NCBI GenBank assembly: GCA_016789305.1 | Contig: JAEURJ010000005.1 | Span: 1 to 64,000 of the forward strand | From: Anaerolineales bacterium | GTDB lineage: Bacteria; Chloroflexota; Anaerolineae; Anaerolineales; Villigracilaceae | Direction: 5' to 3' | Length of the DNA: 64,000 nucleotides | Shown: positions 33,881-42,856 of the stretch, one piece after another | Numbering within the stretch: position 1 is the first letter of the stretch | How the letters are laid out: every line of letters begins with the position of its first letter | Notes under the pieces: model-generated | Told to the model about the DNA's origin: nothing | Database searches by the model: none | The model's input: only the letters and a program-made list of their open reading frames with translations | Position numbers and translations under genes: made by a program

Positions 33881-35127
33881 TTATTCCTCCCTGCCATTAA
33901 TTCCTCGATCTCTTCGAGCGTGGACGGAATCGCCGCGGACAGATTTTCGTATCCATCCTTTGTCACAAGCACGTTATCCTCGATGCGCAGACCGATGCCC
34001 CACTCGCGGACGTAAATCCCCGCATCCACTACGAACACCATGTTTTCCTTCATCGGCTCTTCATACCCGCCCACATCGTGGGTATCCAACCCCACATGGT
34101 GTGTAACGCCATGCCAGACATATCTGCGAATGTCGGCAATATCATCCAGAAGACCCAGCGCCTTAAGTCCTTCGAAGGATGCCTCCCGACAGGTATTGCC
34201 CAATACGGGAAAAGCGACACCCGGACGTACCTGCTCCATGACGGCGCGGTTCACCGCGTAAGCAACCCGGTATAGCTGTGCCTGCCTCTCGCTGAAACGA
34301 CCGTTTGCTGGAAACACGCGGGAGATATCCGTACAATACTCATCGTAGGCGGCTCCCACATCGGAGAGGATCAACTCACCGTCCGCCACAACAGAAGTGG
34401 GATTTGTATAATGCAGATAGAAGATACGCTCCCCGCCCGCGATAATGGAAGGAAACGCGGTGCGCCGCTGACCGTGTGCGGCAAGCTCATAATTGAACTC
34501 CGCTTCCAGTTGATATTCCATCATGCCGGGTTTCGCCACATGCATCAACCGACGAATGCCCGCCTCGGTGATCTGCATTGCATTGCGAATGGCATCGATC
34601 TCTTCAGAGGACTTGACCTTCCGCATCGCTGTCACAAGCGGATAACTGTTCCTGATCACGAGATGCGGATGCCGGCTCTGAATGTGTTTCGCAAATTCCC
34701 GCTCGATATCAAATGACCGCTCCGACGCCAGCGCGTCAAAACAAAGCCAAAGGGTGGTGACATTTCGAAACGAGAGCAGCTCGTTCAAGGCTCCGTTCAA
34801 GTTGTCGATGTCTTCAACTTTCTCCACCCCACTCATTTCATGGATCTCCGCTTCGGTAAAGCGCCTGCCTGTCCAAACCTCGCGCTCAAGATCGGGAAGG
34901 GTCACAAATAAGCGCTCACTGACGAGATCGTCCTTCTTTTGGATCAACAGCGCAGACCGTTCCTGCTTAATGCCAGTCAGATACAAAAAGTTGCGGTTGG
35001 TAAAAAACGGGAAATCCTCATCTGCGGTTTTTCGCCTGCCTTCACCGCTGAAAAACAACATGACATCATTGCCCGATAGTTGAGCAGCCAATCTTTGCCT
35101 GTTGCCAATGTAAAACTTTCTGTCCAT
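33877..35127 (-). CDS. pepP: Xaa-Pro aminopeptidase (M24B)
   Basis: A 416-residue metallopeptidase that removes the N-terminal residue before proline. An N-terminal creatinase-like domain precedes the pita-bread catalytic domain with metal ligands in LSDVGAAYDEYCTDISR, GVTHHVGLDTHDVG and VVDAGIYV; the final Glu residues lie in IGLRIEDNVLV. GGAGAATAAAA stands before the ATG. A terminated transcription unit with a Pro-Pro-containing 20-residue ORF lies upstream (35195-35392). Confidence 0.92.
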   Translation of the reverse strand: MDRKFYIGNRQRLAAQLSGNDVMLFFSGEGRRKTADEDFPFFTNRNFLYLTGIKQERSALLIQKKDDLVSERLFVTLPDLEREVWTGRRFTEAEIHEMSGVEKVEDIDNLNGALNELLSFRNVTTLWLCFDALASERSFDIEREFAKHIQSRHPHLVIRNSYPLVTAMRKVKSSEEIDAIRNAMQITEAGIRRLMHVAKPGMMEYQLEAEFNYELAAHGQRRTAFPSIIAGGERIFYLHYTNPTSVVADGELILSDVGAAYDEYCTDISRVFPANGRFSERQAQLYRVAYAVNRAVMEQVRPGVAFPVLGNTCREASFEGLKALGLLDDIADIRRYVWHGVTHHVGLDTHDVGGYEEPMKENMVFVVDAGIYVREWGIGLRIEDNVLVTKDGYENLSAAIPSTLEEIEELMAGRNK

Positions 35128-35194
35128 TTTTATTCTCCATGTCCTGTCATCCCGCGGCAGATCAACCCGCGGGGTCGCGTCCTGCGATGATCAA

Positions 35195-35230
35195 TAAATT
35201 AAAAGCCGCAGGCTGAGATACGCCTGCGGC
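35195..35230 (-). terminator. Intrinsic terminator ahead of pepP
   Basis: Perfect 9-bp stem GCCGCAGGC / GCCTGCGGC with an 8-nt loop; minus-strand T-tract TTTTAATTT follows (35195-35204). CCGCAGG is also present in the upstream small ORF (35273-35279) and could pair with the terminator's 3' arm. Confidence 0.85.
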
Positions 35231-35262
35231 CCGGGGGTCAAAACAAACCGGTCAAATCGTGC

Positions 35263-35325
35263 TTAACACCCACCTGCGGGAGGCGCGCTCAAAAGGGAAT
35301 TTGTGAATGAATTGATGATCGTCAT
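35263..35325 (-). CDS. 20-residue peptide gene with strong SD
   Basis: ATG at 35325 to TAA gives 20 residues, MTIINSFTNS then LLSAPPAGGC. AAAGGAGG lies 10 nt before the ATG, a consensus promoter lies upstream (35364-35392), and an intrinsic terminator follows 33 nt after the stop. The signals argue for a real expressed unit. It could be an attenuator leader peptide for the downstream peptidase operon or an independent small peptide. Confidence 0.6.
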   Translation of the reverse strand: MTIINSFTNSLLSAPPAGGC

Positions 35326-35363
35326 AATTTCCGTGCCTCCTTTCTTTTTGGGATCTTGCTTTG

Positions 35364-35392
35364 ATTTTATCCGCGCGGCCGGCCCGCGTCAA
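35364..35392 (-). promoter_or_regulatory. Promoter of the 20-residue peptide unit
   Basis: TTGACG (35387-35392), 17-bp GC-rich spacer, TAAAAT (35364-35369) on the minus strand. One mismatch in each hexamer. Confidence 0.8.
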
Positions 35393-35452
35393 GAACTTAT
35401 GTTATATTGAGTTGGCCATACGATCATCATCAAACAACAAAGGACAACCCAA

Positions 35453-35677
35453 ATGCGCTACAGATTTCGTTTTATGATCGAGGATGAAGAGATTGCCGAG
35501 TTTGAGACCGAAGCCAACCCGCCGAGCATCGGCGACGAGGTGGTGATCGGCCCAAATTTCATTTCCCCAGACAAACTGGCCCTGGCCCACAACACGTTTG
35601 TGGTCAATAACCTTCTGCATGTATTCAACGAGTCGTCTTCCACGCTGGTTGAAATTTCCCTCGAAGTATTGGATTAA
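35453..35677 (+). CDS. Small hypothetical protein, 74 residues
   Basis: A 74-residue acidic beta-rich protein starting RYRFRFMIEDEEIAEFE. AAAGGA stands about 9 nt before the ATG. Divergent from the 20-residue peptide unit. Function unknown; a TATATT box lies about 45 nt upstream. Confidence 0.6.
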   Translation: MRYRFRFMIEDEEIAEFETEANPPSIGDEVVIGPNFISPDKLALAHNTFVVNNLLHVFNESSSTLVEISLEVLD

Positions 35678-35711
35678 TTACTCATTTAACCTTGGCCGCC
35701 GCGTCCCAGCG

Positions 35712-37256
35712 TCAACGATAAGACTTGACGCTGCTCCATATTTTATCGGCGGAAATCTTTGGCTTTCTGCACACAAAGATGGCAACGGGTCCACCCGGTG
35801 CATCAAATCCCCGCTGGGCAGTTGATCGCAGTTCACATTCATCAAAAAAGACAGCCATGGGATTTGTTTTGGTGGTGACGATGATCATCACATCCCAGGA
35901 ATACCCCGGCCCCCAAAGATAATATGTCAACGAGCCGCTGACCGCATGGGGAAGGCCGTATCGGGGACCCAGAAAGTCGATTGCACCTGCATCCATCCAA
36001 AGACCTGCATAGACTCCAGCCACGGCGCGGTCTTGTGCAGGCAGATCGTTATATACCCCGGCAACATTCTCGACAAGTTCCTCCCAGCCCATCCTGCCGG
36101 AGAGAAGCAGCGGGTAATACGAAGGAGCACCATTAAACTCCTTGACGGATTGATACAAAAAACTACCGGTTTCACCGTAAAAAGTCGGGAAATATTCCAA
36201 CGGCAGGATGGGCAGGCTCGATGGGAGTACATAAATGCCCGTGGTCAACAGATAAAGTGCGATAGCGGTTTTCAAACCATTTCCCCAGCGTATTCCAGTG
36301 AGCATCTCTTCCACAAAAACTGCGCCGGCGGCAATGAGCGGCATGAAAAGCGCGCCAAGCAAGCGGACCGACGCATGCAAAGCAAACTCGACCATCATCG
36401 TGGCCAGGAATAGCACTCCCAGGAAACGGTACTCCACCCCATTCAACCGCCGGAAGATGCGATACAACCCGGCGATCCATAACGGCAGAATAAACAGATT
36501 CATATAAATAAGAACGTTCGTGAGATACTGCGAAATGGAAGCTTCATACACCCGAACGGTGCCATAATTATTCCAATATTCGAGGGTCGGCCAATGATTG
36601 GCGATCTGCCAAACCAGATACGGCGAGACGACGGTCAGACAAAGTACCGCACCCAACCAGGGCCAGAATGTCAATAAATCCTTCCTGTATTTTGAAACCA
36701 GGAGAGCTGTCAAAAATCCCGGTCCCATAAAAATCATGGTCATCTTCGTCATACAGGCCAGACCGGCAATCAATCCCAACAGGATCCAGAGTCTCTTTTC
36801 TCCGCTCCGCAGAAATCGCACAAGCGTATACAGGAAGCCCGCGAGAACCAGCTGGTCAATGCTGTCGTAGCAAAAAATTGAATCAAGACTAAGCCAGAGG
36901 GGAACAAAAATAAACCACAGTGCGCTCAACAGGACCGCAAATTCCCTGCCGCCAAACTCTTTTACGATCAAACACACAAAGACCAATGTAGCGGAACCGG
37001 CTAGTGCAGGGACGATATGCATCGCAAACAGTGATTCTCCCAACACGGCCCGGCTGAGCGCCACCAACAATGGGACCAGCGGCGGCAGGTCCACGTACCC
37101 GAACGCAAGATGCCTGCTTAAGGCAATGGTATAGAATTCATCCCCAAAGAAACCATATCCCGGTGCCACATACATATGCAGTGCAAATTTCACAACTGCG
37201 CCGAGGAGGATGGCCAGGTTAACTGATGATAGTCCAATATATTTTGGTTTTCGCAT
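35712..37256 (-). CDS. ArnT/PMT-like membrane glycosyltransferase
   Basis: A 514-residue protein with about eleven membrane segments and the GT-C-type first loop: GFFGDEFYTIALSRHLAFGYVDLPP contains the acidic motif of this family near residues 35-60. GT-C enzymes transfer sugars from lipid-linked donors to proteins or lipids outside. AAAGGTG precedes the ATG at 37256, which is better than the longer in-frame start at 37349. Acceptor unknown. Confidence 0.85.
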   Translation of the reverse strand: MRKPKYIGLSSVNLAILLGAVVKFALHMYVAPGYGFFGDEFYTIALSRHLAFGYVDLPPLVPLLVALSRAVLGESLFAMHIVPALAGSATLVFVCLIVKEFGGREFAVLLSALWFIFVPLWLSLDSIFCYDSIDQLVLAGFLYTLVRFLRSGEKRLWILLGLIAGLACMTKMTMIFMGPGFLTALLVSKYRKDLLTFWPWLGAVLCLTVVSPYLVWQIANHWPTLEYWNNYGTVRVYEASISQYLTNVLIYMNLFILPLWIAGLYRIFRRLNGVEYRFLGVLFLATMMVEFALHASVRLLGALFMPLIAAGAVFVEEMLTGIRWGNGLKTAIALYLLTTGIYVLPSSLPILPLEYFPTFYGETGSFLYQSVKEFNGAPSYYPLLLSGRMGWEELVENVAGVYNDLPAQDRAVAGVYAGLWMDAGAIDFLGPRYGLPHAVSGSLTYYLWGPGYSWDVMIIVTTKTNPMAVFFDECELRSTAQRGFDAPGGPVAIFVCRKPKISADKIWSSVKSYR

Positions 37257-37410
37257 AAAACACCTTTCGTAAACGGAAAACAGATTACGAGGGCGGCCCG
37301 ATCCGTTGAGTCCAATACCCGTGCCAGACCCCTCCCGAAGATGAACCACATCCTACGAATCTTCCAACATCCACCTTTGCCTGGGTGAACGGATCAAAAT
37401 TAGCGCGCCG

Positions 37411-38061
37411 TCACGGACTAATTCGGATGTAATCAATTTCCGAGTATGGAATTGAAGCGATATTACTCCCACCTGTGACTGTTACGATGGAATCACCCGC
37501 AAGTTTCGACAGGTCGAGGCTCCTTGAGAAAGTTTCTTCAGTGGAATTGAAGGCATCTTCTTTGATGGTGACAGTGTAACCGCCGTCTGTCACGTGCAGT
37601 GACAAAATGAAATAGCCATCGCTATTGGATTGGTATTCAAAGCTGTCCTCCAGCGGACTGTCGATCCCGTCGTATCCCACCCAAACCTTGCTTTTAAAAA
37701 CTGCGACATGCAACTTGCCAAGTCCAAGCCCCGCAAATTCGTTTTTAAAACGCATGGTGGCAGTGTAGATGGAAGGCAAATCTACCACCCCCCTGGTTTG
37801 AATAAAGGATGCCGGGTTTTCACCGGCCAGTTCGGGCGCATATCGGCTCAGCTTCAGCATCCCACTTTCCACTTTGACTTCTCCGAGAGTGTTGGACCCT
37901 TCGAACCCTGGGAATGGAGTCAGGCTGGGCGTGGCGGACCAGACCTGCGTGTCGAGAGAATCGAACTCCTCGTCGAACAAAGCAGCCGACGGGGTTGTGC
38001 AACTGACGAGTGCCATCTCGATAATGATCACAAGGAGCAATCCTAATACATTCTTTCTCAT
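37411..38061 (-). CDS. Lipoprotein with LamG/concanavalin-like domain
   Basis: A 216-residue exported lipoprotein (lipobox LVSC, Cys21). The mature region has the beta-sandwich style opening FDEEFDSLDTQVWSATPS and FFxxLSLH-like strands seen in LamG/GH16-like glycan-binding domains. No catalytic Glu motif (ExDxE) is seen, so binding rather than cleavage is more likely. AAAGGAAG precedes the ATG at 38061; a longer frame to 38142 lacks start signals. Confidence 0.75.
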   Translation of the reverse strand: MRKNVLGLLLVIIIEMALVSCTTPSAALFDEEFDSLDTQVWSATPSLTPFPGFEGSNTLGEVKVESGMLKLSRYAPELAGENPASFIQTRGVVDLPSIYTATMRFKNEFAGLGLGKLHVAVFKSKVWVGYDGIDSPLEDSFEYQSNSDGYFILSLHVTDGGYTVTIKEDAFNSTEETFSRSLDLSKLAGDSIVTVTGGSNIASIPYSEIDYIRISP

Positions 38062-38203
38062 GGGCTTCCTTTCATTTTTACGAATTGGATATGGTTCATC
38101 TGTTTTATACCTGTGATCGCACAGATATTTGTCATCATACACCGCACATCGTTTTGATTCCCCTACGGAAAATCAACGAGACTCCTGCGATCTTCCCACG
38201 AGT

Positions 38204-38233
38204 TTGCCCCTATCAATAAAGTCAATTTATAAT
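38204..38233 (+). promoter_or_regulatory. Promoter of the 119-residue protein gene
   Basis: TTGCCC (38204-38209), 18-bp spacer, TATAAT (38228-38233); the ATG follows at 38284 with GAGG at 5 nt. Confidence 0.5.
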
Positions 38234-38283
38234 CATGGCACAGCGTTTTCTGAGATTCCATCTTCCTTCCAATTGAGGGCCGT

Positions 38284-38643
38284 ATGCCTGCCGACTTAAA
38301 AATCATCCCGTATTTCATTTCATTGTTCATCGGGATCGCAATCACACTCGCGTCTCTTGCATATCAAAAAATGGGACCTGAAACGGCTTCCTATGGAAAT
38401 GCCGGCTGCGAAGAACAACCAAATTCCTGCATTGACGGCCAAATGATGGGCGATGTGTTGGGGGCAGGGTTTCCATTGCAGTACGTTCTGGATAACCCTG
38501 GTGTTTCAGTACAATATTCCATTGGTCTGGAGGACAATTTCAAATTTTCACGCTTCCTACTGGACAGCCTTTTTTATAGTATCCTGATTTACGAAAGCAT
38601 CAAGTTCGCCCGAAACTACAAACAACAGCGAAGTAAAAAATAA
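38284..38643 (+). CDS. Small membrane protein, two segments
   Basis: A 119-residue protein with a hydrophobic N-terminal segment (residues 8-26) and a C-terminal one (about 88-106), separated by a polar region with two Cys (GCEEQPNSC) that probably faces outward. GAGG before the ATG, promoter upstream and terminator downstream support a true single gene. Function unknown. Confidence 0.65.
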   Translation: MPADLKIIPYFISLFIGIAITLASLAYQKMGPETASYGNAGCEEQPNSCIDGQMMGDVLGAGFPLQYVLDNPGVSVQYSIGLEDNFKFSRFLLDSLFYSILIYESIKFARNYKQQRSKK

Positions 38644-38682
38644 GTCCACTGCATCGAGATGATTGCAGTGGACTTATTTTTT
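38635..38682. terminator. Bidirectional intrinsic terminator
   Basis: Stem of 19 bp (38635-38653, 38664-38682) with A-T base; contains the stop codon of the plus-strand gene and lies before the converging flavodoxin gene. Confidence 0.88.
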
Positions 38683-38693
38683 GTTTGCCGAGA

Positions 38694-39215
38694 TCAACCG
38701 CCCAACAGCGGATATACCTTCTGCGCCCAGGCATGGATGGCATTCCAGTCGCGGTGATCGCCTTCCTTCCACACGCCGAAAAGCACGCTCAAGCGGAACT
38801 TGACTCTTTCCGCAAAAGATTCGACGCGGCTGATGTCCAATGTACCTGCAAAGAGACCTTCCTCCACGGGCCGCACCAACTTGCGGACAGGGTCCAGCCA
38901 CGAGGAGACATGACTGCGATAGGCTTCTCCATTGGGCATGGCAAGCGTCATGCATACCAGGAAGGCGGCAAAGGGTTTCTTCGCCAGTGTTTTTTGATTG
39001 GTCTGAATGAATTCCAAGGCTTCCGGCAGCCAGGCCGCCGCACGGACCGCACTGCCTGCCACCACTGCCTGATAGGATTCCAACTCTTTGACTTCCTTCA
39101 TGGGCAGCACATCCACCTGCGCGCCGCTTTCAGCGAAGGTTTTGCCAATTGCCTGCGCAACACCCGTCGTGGCGTCGAGGCGGCTGGCATAGGTAACCAG
39201 TATTTTCTTCGGCAT
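38694..39215 (-). CDS. Flavodoxin-domain protein (protoporphyrinogen oxidase HemG-like)
   Basis: A 173-residue flavodoxin-like protein. The FMN-phosphate loop TYASRLDATTGVAQAIG lies at residues 8-24 and VVAGSAVRAAAWLPEA at about 50-65, as in the HemG/flavodoxin-5 group. It could be a quinone-linked protoporphyrinogen oxidase or an electron carrier; no haem gene is next to it. AAAGGAGA precedes the ATG. Confidence 0.82.
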   Translation of the reverse strand: MPKKILVTYASRLDATTGVAQAIGKTFAESGAQVDVLPMKEVKELESYQAVVAGSAVRAAAWLPEALEFIQTNQKTLAKKPFAAFLVCMTLAMPNGEAYRSHVSSWLDPVRKLVRPVEEGLFAGTLDISRVESFAERVKFRLSVLFGVWKEGDHRDWNAIHAWAQKVYPLLGG

Positions 39216-39295
39216 CGGATTCTCTCCTTTGCCATCTACTGTATAACTTTAGCGGGTCCCGCGGAAGTGAGTTTTATCCTTGAATTTTGACCCCG

Positions 39296-40309
39296 CTACT
39301 GTCTTGTAAAATATTCTTCCATTCCAAAATCCGCCCGCCCGGAATCATCAAGATAGTTGTTCTGTGTGACGACCTTCAATTGCCCGTCGGAAGTGATCGT
39401 TAATTCCTGCGTCATTGCGACAAAATCAAAGATCCAGGTTACATGCAGGATCCCGGACCTGGAATCGTAGTTGTAATCCACCGTCGTTGCGGGTGAATAT
39501 TCCCTGAAATTACATTCCGTGGGCTGGCAATTCCCAAACATATTAATATAAGTTTCCTCACCCTGCATCTGAATGGACACCCGCGCCAGATTGGCTGTGT
39601 TCAGATCAGGCGCCACCCATTCCCCAAGAAAGTCTTCCGGCGGGTTGTTGGATATTTCATATAATTGAACCGGAGATGTGCTCAGAGGCAATAACAGCAC
39701 CTGACCGACTTCCAGTTTGCAGGACGGGGATAAATTATTCCTTTCCAGAATGGCTTCCACAGGGATATTGAAATTGAGGGCGATCACTTCGCAGGTGTCA
39801 TCGGCCGTCACAATATATTGAATATCTTCAAATGGTGGCGCGGGGGTTGGGATGGAAGTGGAAAGTTCGACCTGCGCTACTGTGGGTGCAAGGCTGGCAA
39901 TTGCCGTTGACGCGGGCTCTGCATTCTGAGCCTGCCTGTTAACAAACACCAGTGCCGTGACGACTGCAACCGTCAATATGCCGCCGCTGATCATCGCAAC
40001 CGTTTTATTCATGGAAATCCTCCGTGTTGAACTAGATTGAACGCCATTGTCGGCGCGTTCAGCCTTCAGTTCAACTGTGGATTTCCCCAATTCGCTCGCG
40101 GCGCTGCCACCTATGGATTTCCCCAATCGTATAACCGCTTCGGTTCTGGAACCCACATGAAGCTTTTTATATACATTCTTCAGGTGATATTCCACCGTGC
40201 TCGCGGAAATGCCCAGTGCCAGGGCAATTTGTTTGTTACTTTTGCCTTGCAGAAGGAGTTCGATTACGTCTTTTTCGCGTTCACTGAACTGTACGGGATC
40301 GTTGTTCAT
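39296..40309 (-). CDS. Membrane-anchored LuxR-type regulator with outer LysM domain
   Basis: A 337-residue protein of unusual layout. Residues 5-62 form a LuxR/GerE helix-turn-helix (SEREKDVIELLLQGKSNKQI, then ASTVEYHLKNVYKKL), a linker follows, a membrane segment spans about 103-122, then a Thr/Pro-rich linker and a LysM domain (about 165-212) with YIVTADDTCEVIALNFNIPV. The C-terminal ~120 residues are a beta domain. HTH inside and LysM outside suggest a one-step sensor of cell-wall fragments, like ToxR/CadC in logic. A TAGAAT box stands 6 nt before the ATG. Confidence 0.85.
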   Translation of the reverse strand: MNNDPVQFSEREKDVIELLLQGKSNKQIALALGISASTVEYHLKNVYKKLHVGSRTEAVIRLGKSIGGSAASELGKSTVELKAERADNGVQSSSTRRISMNKTVAMISGGILTVAVVTALVFVNRQAQNAEPASTAIASLAPTVAQVELSTSIPTPAPPFEDIQYIVTADDTCEVIALNFNIPVEAILERNNLSPSCKLEVGQVLLLPLSTSPVQLYEISNNPPEDFLGEWVAPDLNTANLARVSIQMQGEETYINMFGNCQPTECNFREYSPATTVDYNYDSRSGILHVTWIFDFVAMTQELTITSDGQLKVVTQNNYLDDSGRADFGMEEYFTRQ

Positions 40310-40315
40310 TTTTTG

Positions 40316-40321
40316 ATTCTA
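40316..40321 (-). promoter_or_regulatory. -10-like box of the LuxR-LysM gene, probable leaderless start
   Basis: TAGAAT with 6 nt (CAAAAA) to the ATG at 40309; no Shine-Dalgarno sequence. Confidence 0.45.
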
Positions 40322-40381
40322 CTTGATTCGACTCACATCATCAGGCAGGCATGGCGCCGCTACAGGAGCAATGGCAACTCG

Positions 40382-41731
40382 TCAGGCCACCCAGAAATTG
40401 AACGCATACAGCATCGCCAGAAAACCCATCAACAACAAACTGATGATGGTCCAAACGCGGTCAAAGACCGGGTGTTTCCCCCAGCGGGCCAACGTAATGA
40501 ATAACGCCGGCGCGGCCAGCATATAACGATGGATGCCCGGAGGTCCCGAGACCCACGCGATCAGAAACGCCGCAAGACTGAACCAGGCCACTTCGGGATC
40601 GGTCTTCAGGCCGCGTAAAATGGTGATAAAACCGAGTGCCGAGCAAGCAAGCTCGATGGAGTAATGAGCCGCGAATCCCCCCGGCGGAAGGATGTCTGGT
40701 CTGCCGGGGGCATGCCCAACGATCACACCGTGAAGCGTGATCACCCAGGATGAAAAACCTTTGGCGAGATCCAATGGAGCTCGTGCAAAGTAAAGGGTCT
40801 GAACATAATCGAACATGGCACCATAATACGAAAACTTCCAGATCAAATAAACGATCAGCGGCGTGAAGGCCAGCAGCGCATGCCAGATCGGACGCCAGGG
40901 CAGCCGCTTGAAATACAACTGGTCCCACTCCATATCCAGCTCATACCATTCGTTTGTACGGATCCAGGTAAGTATCATCGGGATGACCAGCATGATCCCC
41001 ACCGCGCGCGTCATCGTAGCAGCCCCAGCCAGCAAGGCGGCAAGCACGAGATGCCTACGCTTCAGCATGGCCAGGCAGCCAAACGCCAACCCCACGAAAA
41101 GTCCTTCCGAGTAGACCTGCACAAAGAAGAAGCTGGTCGGGAAGATCAATAGATAGAAGACGGCACGCATGGCACCGTCTTCGCCCAATTTCTCATAGGT
41201 CAAATCATAAAGTGACAGCATGGCACCCAGAAGACCCAATGCAGAGATGATCACCCCCGCCAAGGTGGCTGTGGCGATCGGGTTGAGTCCCAACAAACTA
41301 AGGGGAATGGACAACAAACGCATCAATATCGGATAAAACGGGAAGAAGGCATAACTGAGTCGGATCGGCTCCTCATTTCCCCGATTGACTTTGTCCATGC
41401 AGGGCACGATCGTGCCACCAAGTAAATAAACGGATTTATAAGCGACTGTGATGCAGGGATCATCATATCCACCAATTGATATCCCGATGTAATTTTCCGA
41501 ATCCCATGACACCTGGTTGTTCATGAACGGTTCATTCATGTAGGGGTGGCCGACCTGACGATAATTAATCACCTCTTGGGGGTCAGTAGGGTCTCCCATC
41601 GCCGGGAACCAGATCAACTGATCCGGCCACTGCGGCTGGAAGCGCGCCTCAGCCAACAGCGGAAACCCGATCACGACCAGCACCCAGGCCAGCCAGATCA
41701 AAACAATGTTACGCACGATCGTTTTATTCAT
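40382..41731 (-). CDS. PIG-V/GT-C-like mannosyltransferase
   Basis: A 449-residue membrane protein with about eleven segments. A large outer loop after segment 1 includes WDSENYIGISIGGYDDPC, which carries the acidic residues typical of GT-C enzymes, and the PIG-V-like pattern FFPFYPILMRL. It probably transfers mannose or a related sugar from a polyprenyl-phosphate donor. Its start is 3 nt after the upstream permease stop, so it belongs to that operon. Confidence 0.82.
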   Translation of the reverse strand: MNKTIVRNIVLIWLAWVLVVIGFPLLAEARFQPQWPDQLIWFPAMGDPTDPQEVINYRQVGHPYMNEPFMNNQVSWDSENYIGISIGGYDDPCITVAYKSVYLLGGTIVPCMDKVNRGNEEPIRLSYAFFPFYPILMRLLSIPLSLLGLNPIATATLAGVIISALGLLGAMLSLYDLTYEKLGEDGAMRAVFYLLIFPTSFFFVQVYSEGLFVGLAFGCLAMLKRRHLVLAALLAGAATMTRAVGIMLVIPMILTWIRTNEWYELDMEWDQLYFKRLPWRPIWHALLAFTPLIVYLIWKFSYYGAMFDYVQTLYFARAPLDLAKGFSSWVITLHGVIVGHAPGRPDILPPGGFAAHYSIELACSALGFITILRGLKTDPEVAWFSLAAFLIAWVSGPPGIHRYMLAAPALFITLARWGKHPVFDRVWTIISLLLMGFLAMLYAFNFWVA

Positions 41732-41734
41732 GGG

Positions 41735-42856
41735 TTATTTCTCCAAGCCGGTCACTGCCATGTCCTGCATAAAGAAGCGCTGGAAAGCCAGTAAAACAAG
41801 GATAGGCACGATCATCAGGATCAGTGCGCCGGATTGAATGGACGGCTCAGGGTTGACCCCCAGCATCGGCTGCCCATTTTGGACGCGGGCTGCGAGCAGC
41901 CAAAAATTTGTGTTCGCTCCCAGATACATGCCGGAAATACGAAACTCATTCCATATGTAAAAGAAGTGCAGCATGGCCACGGTCGCAACGACCGGGATGC
42001 TTTGCGGCAGAATGATCTGGATCAAGATGCGCAGGGGACCGGCACCATCCAGCATGGCAGCCTCGTCCAGGTCACGCGGAATGCTTAAGAAGTTTTGGCG
42101 CAGCAGGAAGACAAAGATGGCGCTGCTGAAGAAATGCGGCGCGATCAACGGGAGCCAATTCCAGGGAATGGGAAAAGAGGATTGCAAAAAGGATTGGCGT
42201 GGCAGCCAGATATGAAGGAGGTTGTAATACGTTCGATAGGTTGGGATCAGCGTGATACTGTCCGGGATCAGGATCGTGGCGATCAACAGAAAGAACAACC
42301 ATTTACCGCCCGGAATACGGAAACGCGAGAAACCGTAGGCCACTGCAATCGAGGTGGCCAGCACCCCGACCTCGGTGATCACGATCACGATCAGCGTGTT
42401 CAACATCCCCAGCGGGACATCGGCTTCTTTCCAGGAATTAAAAGAATCGAACGTAAGTTGAAACGTGTATACATTTTTCAGGGAGCCCCAATACCCATCC
42501 CAACGGATCAACCCCTGATCAGGATCCTGCGGGTCGATAAATTCAGAGTAGGTGCGATGTGTTTCGATCATGGCCCATTGCTGAATTCCGTCTTTCGTGG
42601 GCACCTCCATGAGCGGATACTCCCCGCCTTGATAACGGACCTGCACAACGGCGGCCGGGTACAACGGAGCATTCAACCCGGCGGAGACCTGGTCCGGCTC
42701 CTTTAGGGAGGTGACGCCCATATACAGAAGCGGCAATACGTAGACGGTCAATAACATGAGGATGATCAGGTTCAGGATGGCTGCCCCGGTAAAGCGCCAC
42801 ATCTTCAAAGTCAACACGGACTCGCCCACGTTCCGCCTGCGCTTAAAGAGTTTCAT
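41735..42856 (-). CDS. Sugar ABC transporter permease, MalG-type, with large outer-loop insertion
   Basis: A 373-residue permease; MalG-type proteins are usually about 280-300. Six membrane segments and the EAA loop EAAMLDGAGPLRILIQ are present. Between the first segment (about 23-45) and the second lies a ~90-residue extracytoplasmic insertion (about 50-140), which accounts for the extra length. It overlaps the upstream permease start region and pairs with it. Confidence 0.88.
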   Translation of the reverse strand: MKLFKRRRNVGESVLTLKMWRFTGAAILNLIILMLLTVYVLPLLYMGVTSLKEPDQVSAGLNAPLYPAAVVQVRYQGGEYPLMEVPTKDGIQQWAMIETHRTYSEFIDPQDPDQGLIRWDGYWGSLKNVYTFQLTFDSFNSWKEADVPLGMLNTLIVIVITEVGVLATSIAVAYGFSRFRIPGGKWLFFLLIATILIPDSITLIPTYRTYYNLLHIWLPRQSFLQSSFPIPWNWLPLIAPHFFSSAIFVFLLRQNFLSIPRDLDEAAMLDGAGPLRILIQIILPQSIPVVATVAMLHFFYIWNEFRISGMYLGANTNFWLLAARVQNGQPMLGVNPEPSIQSGALILMIVPILVLLAFQRFFMQDMAVTGLEK

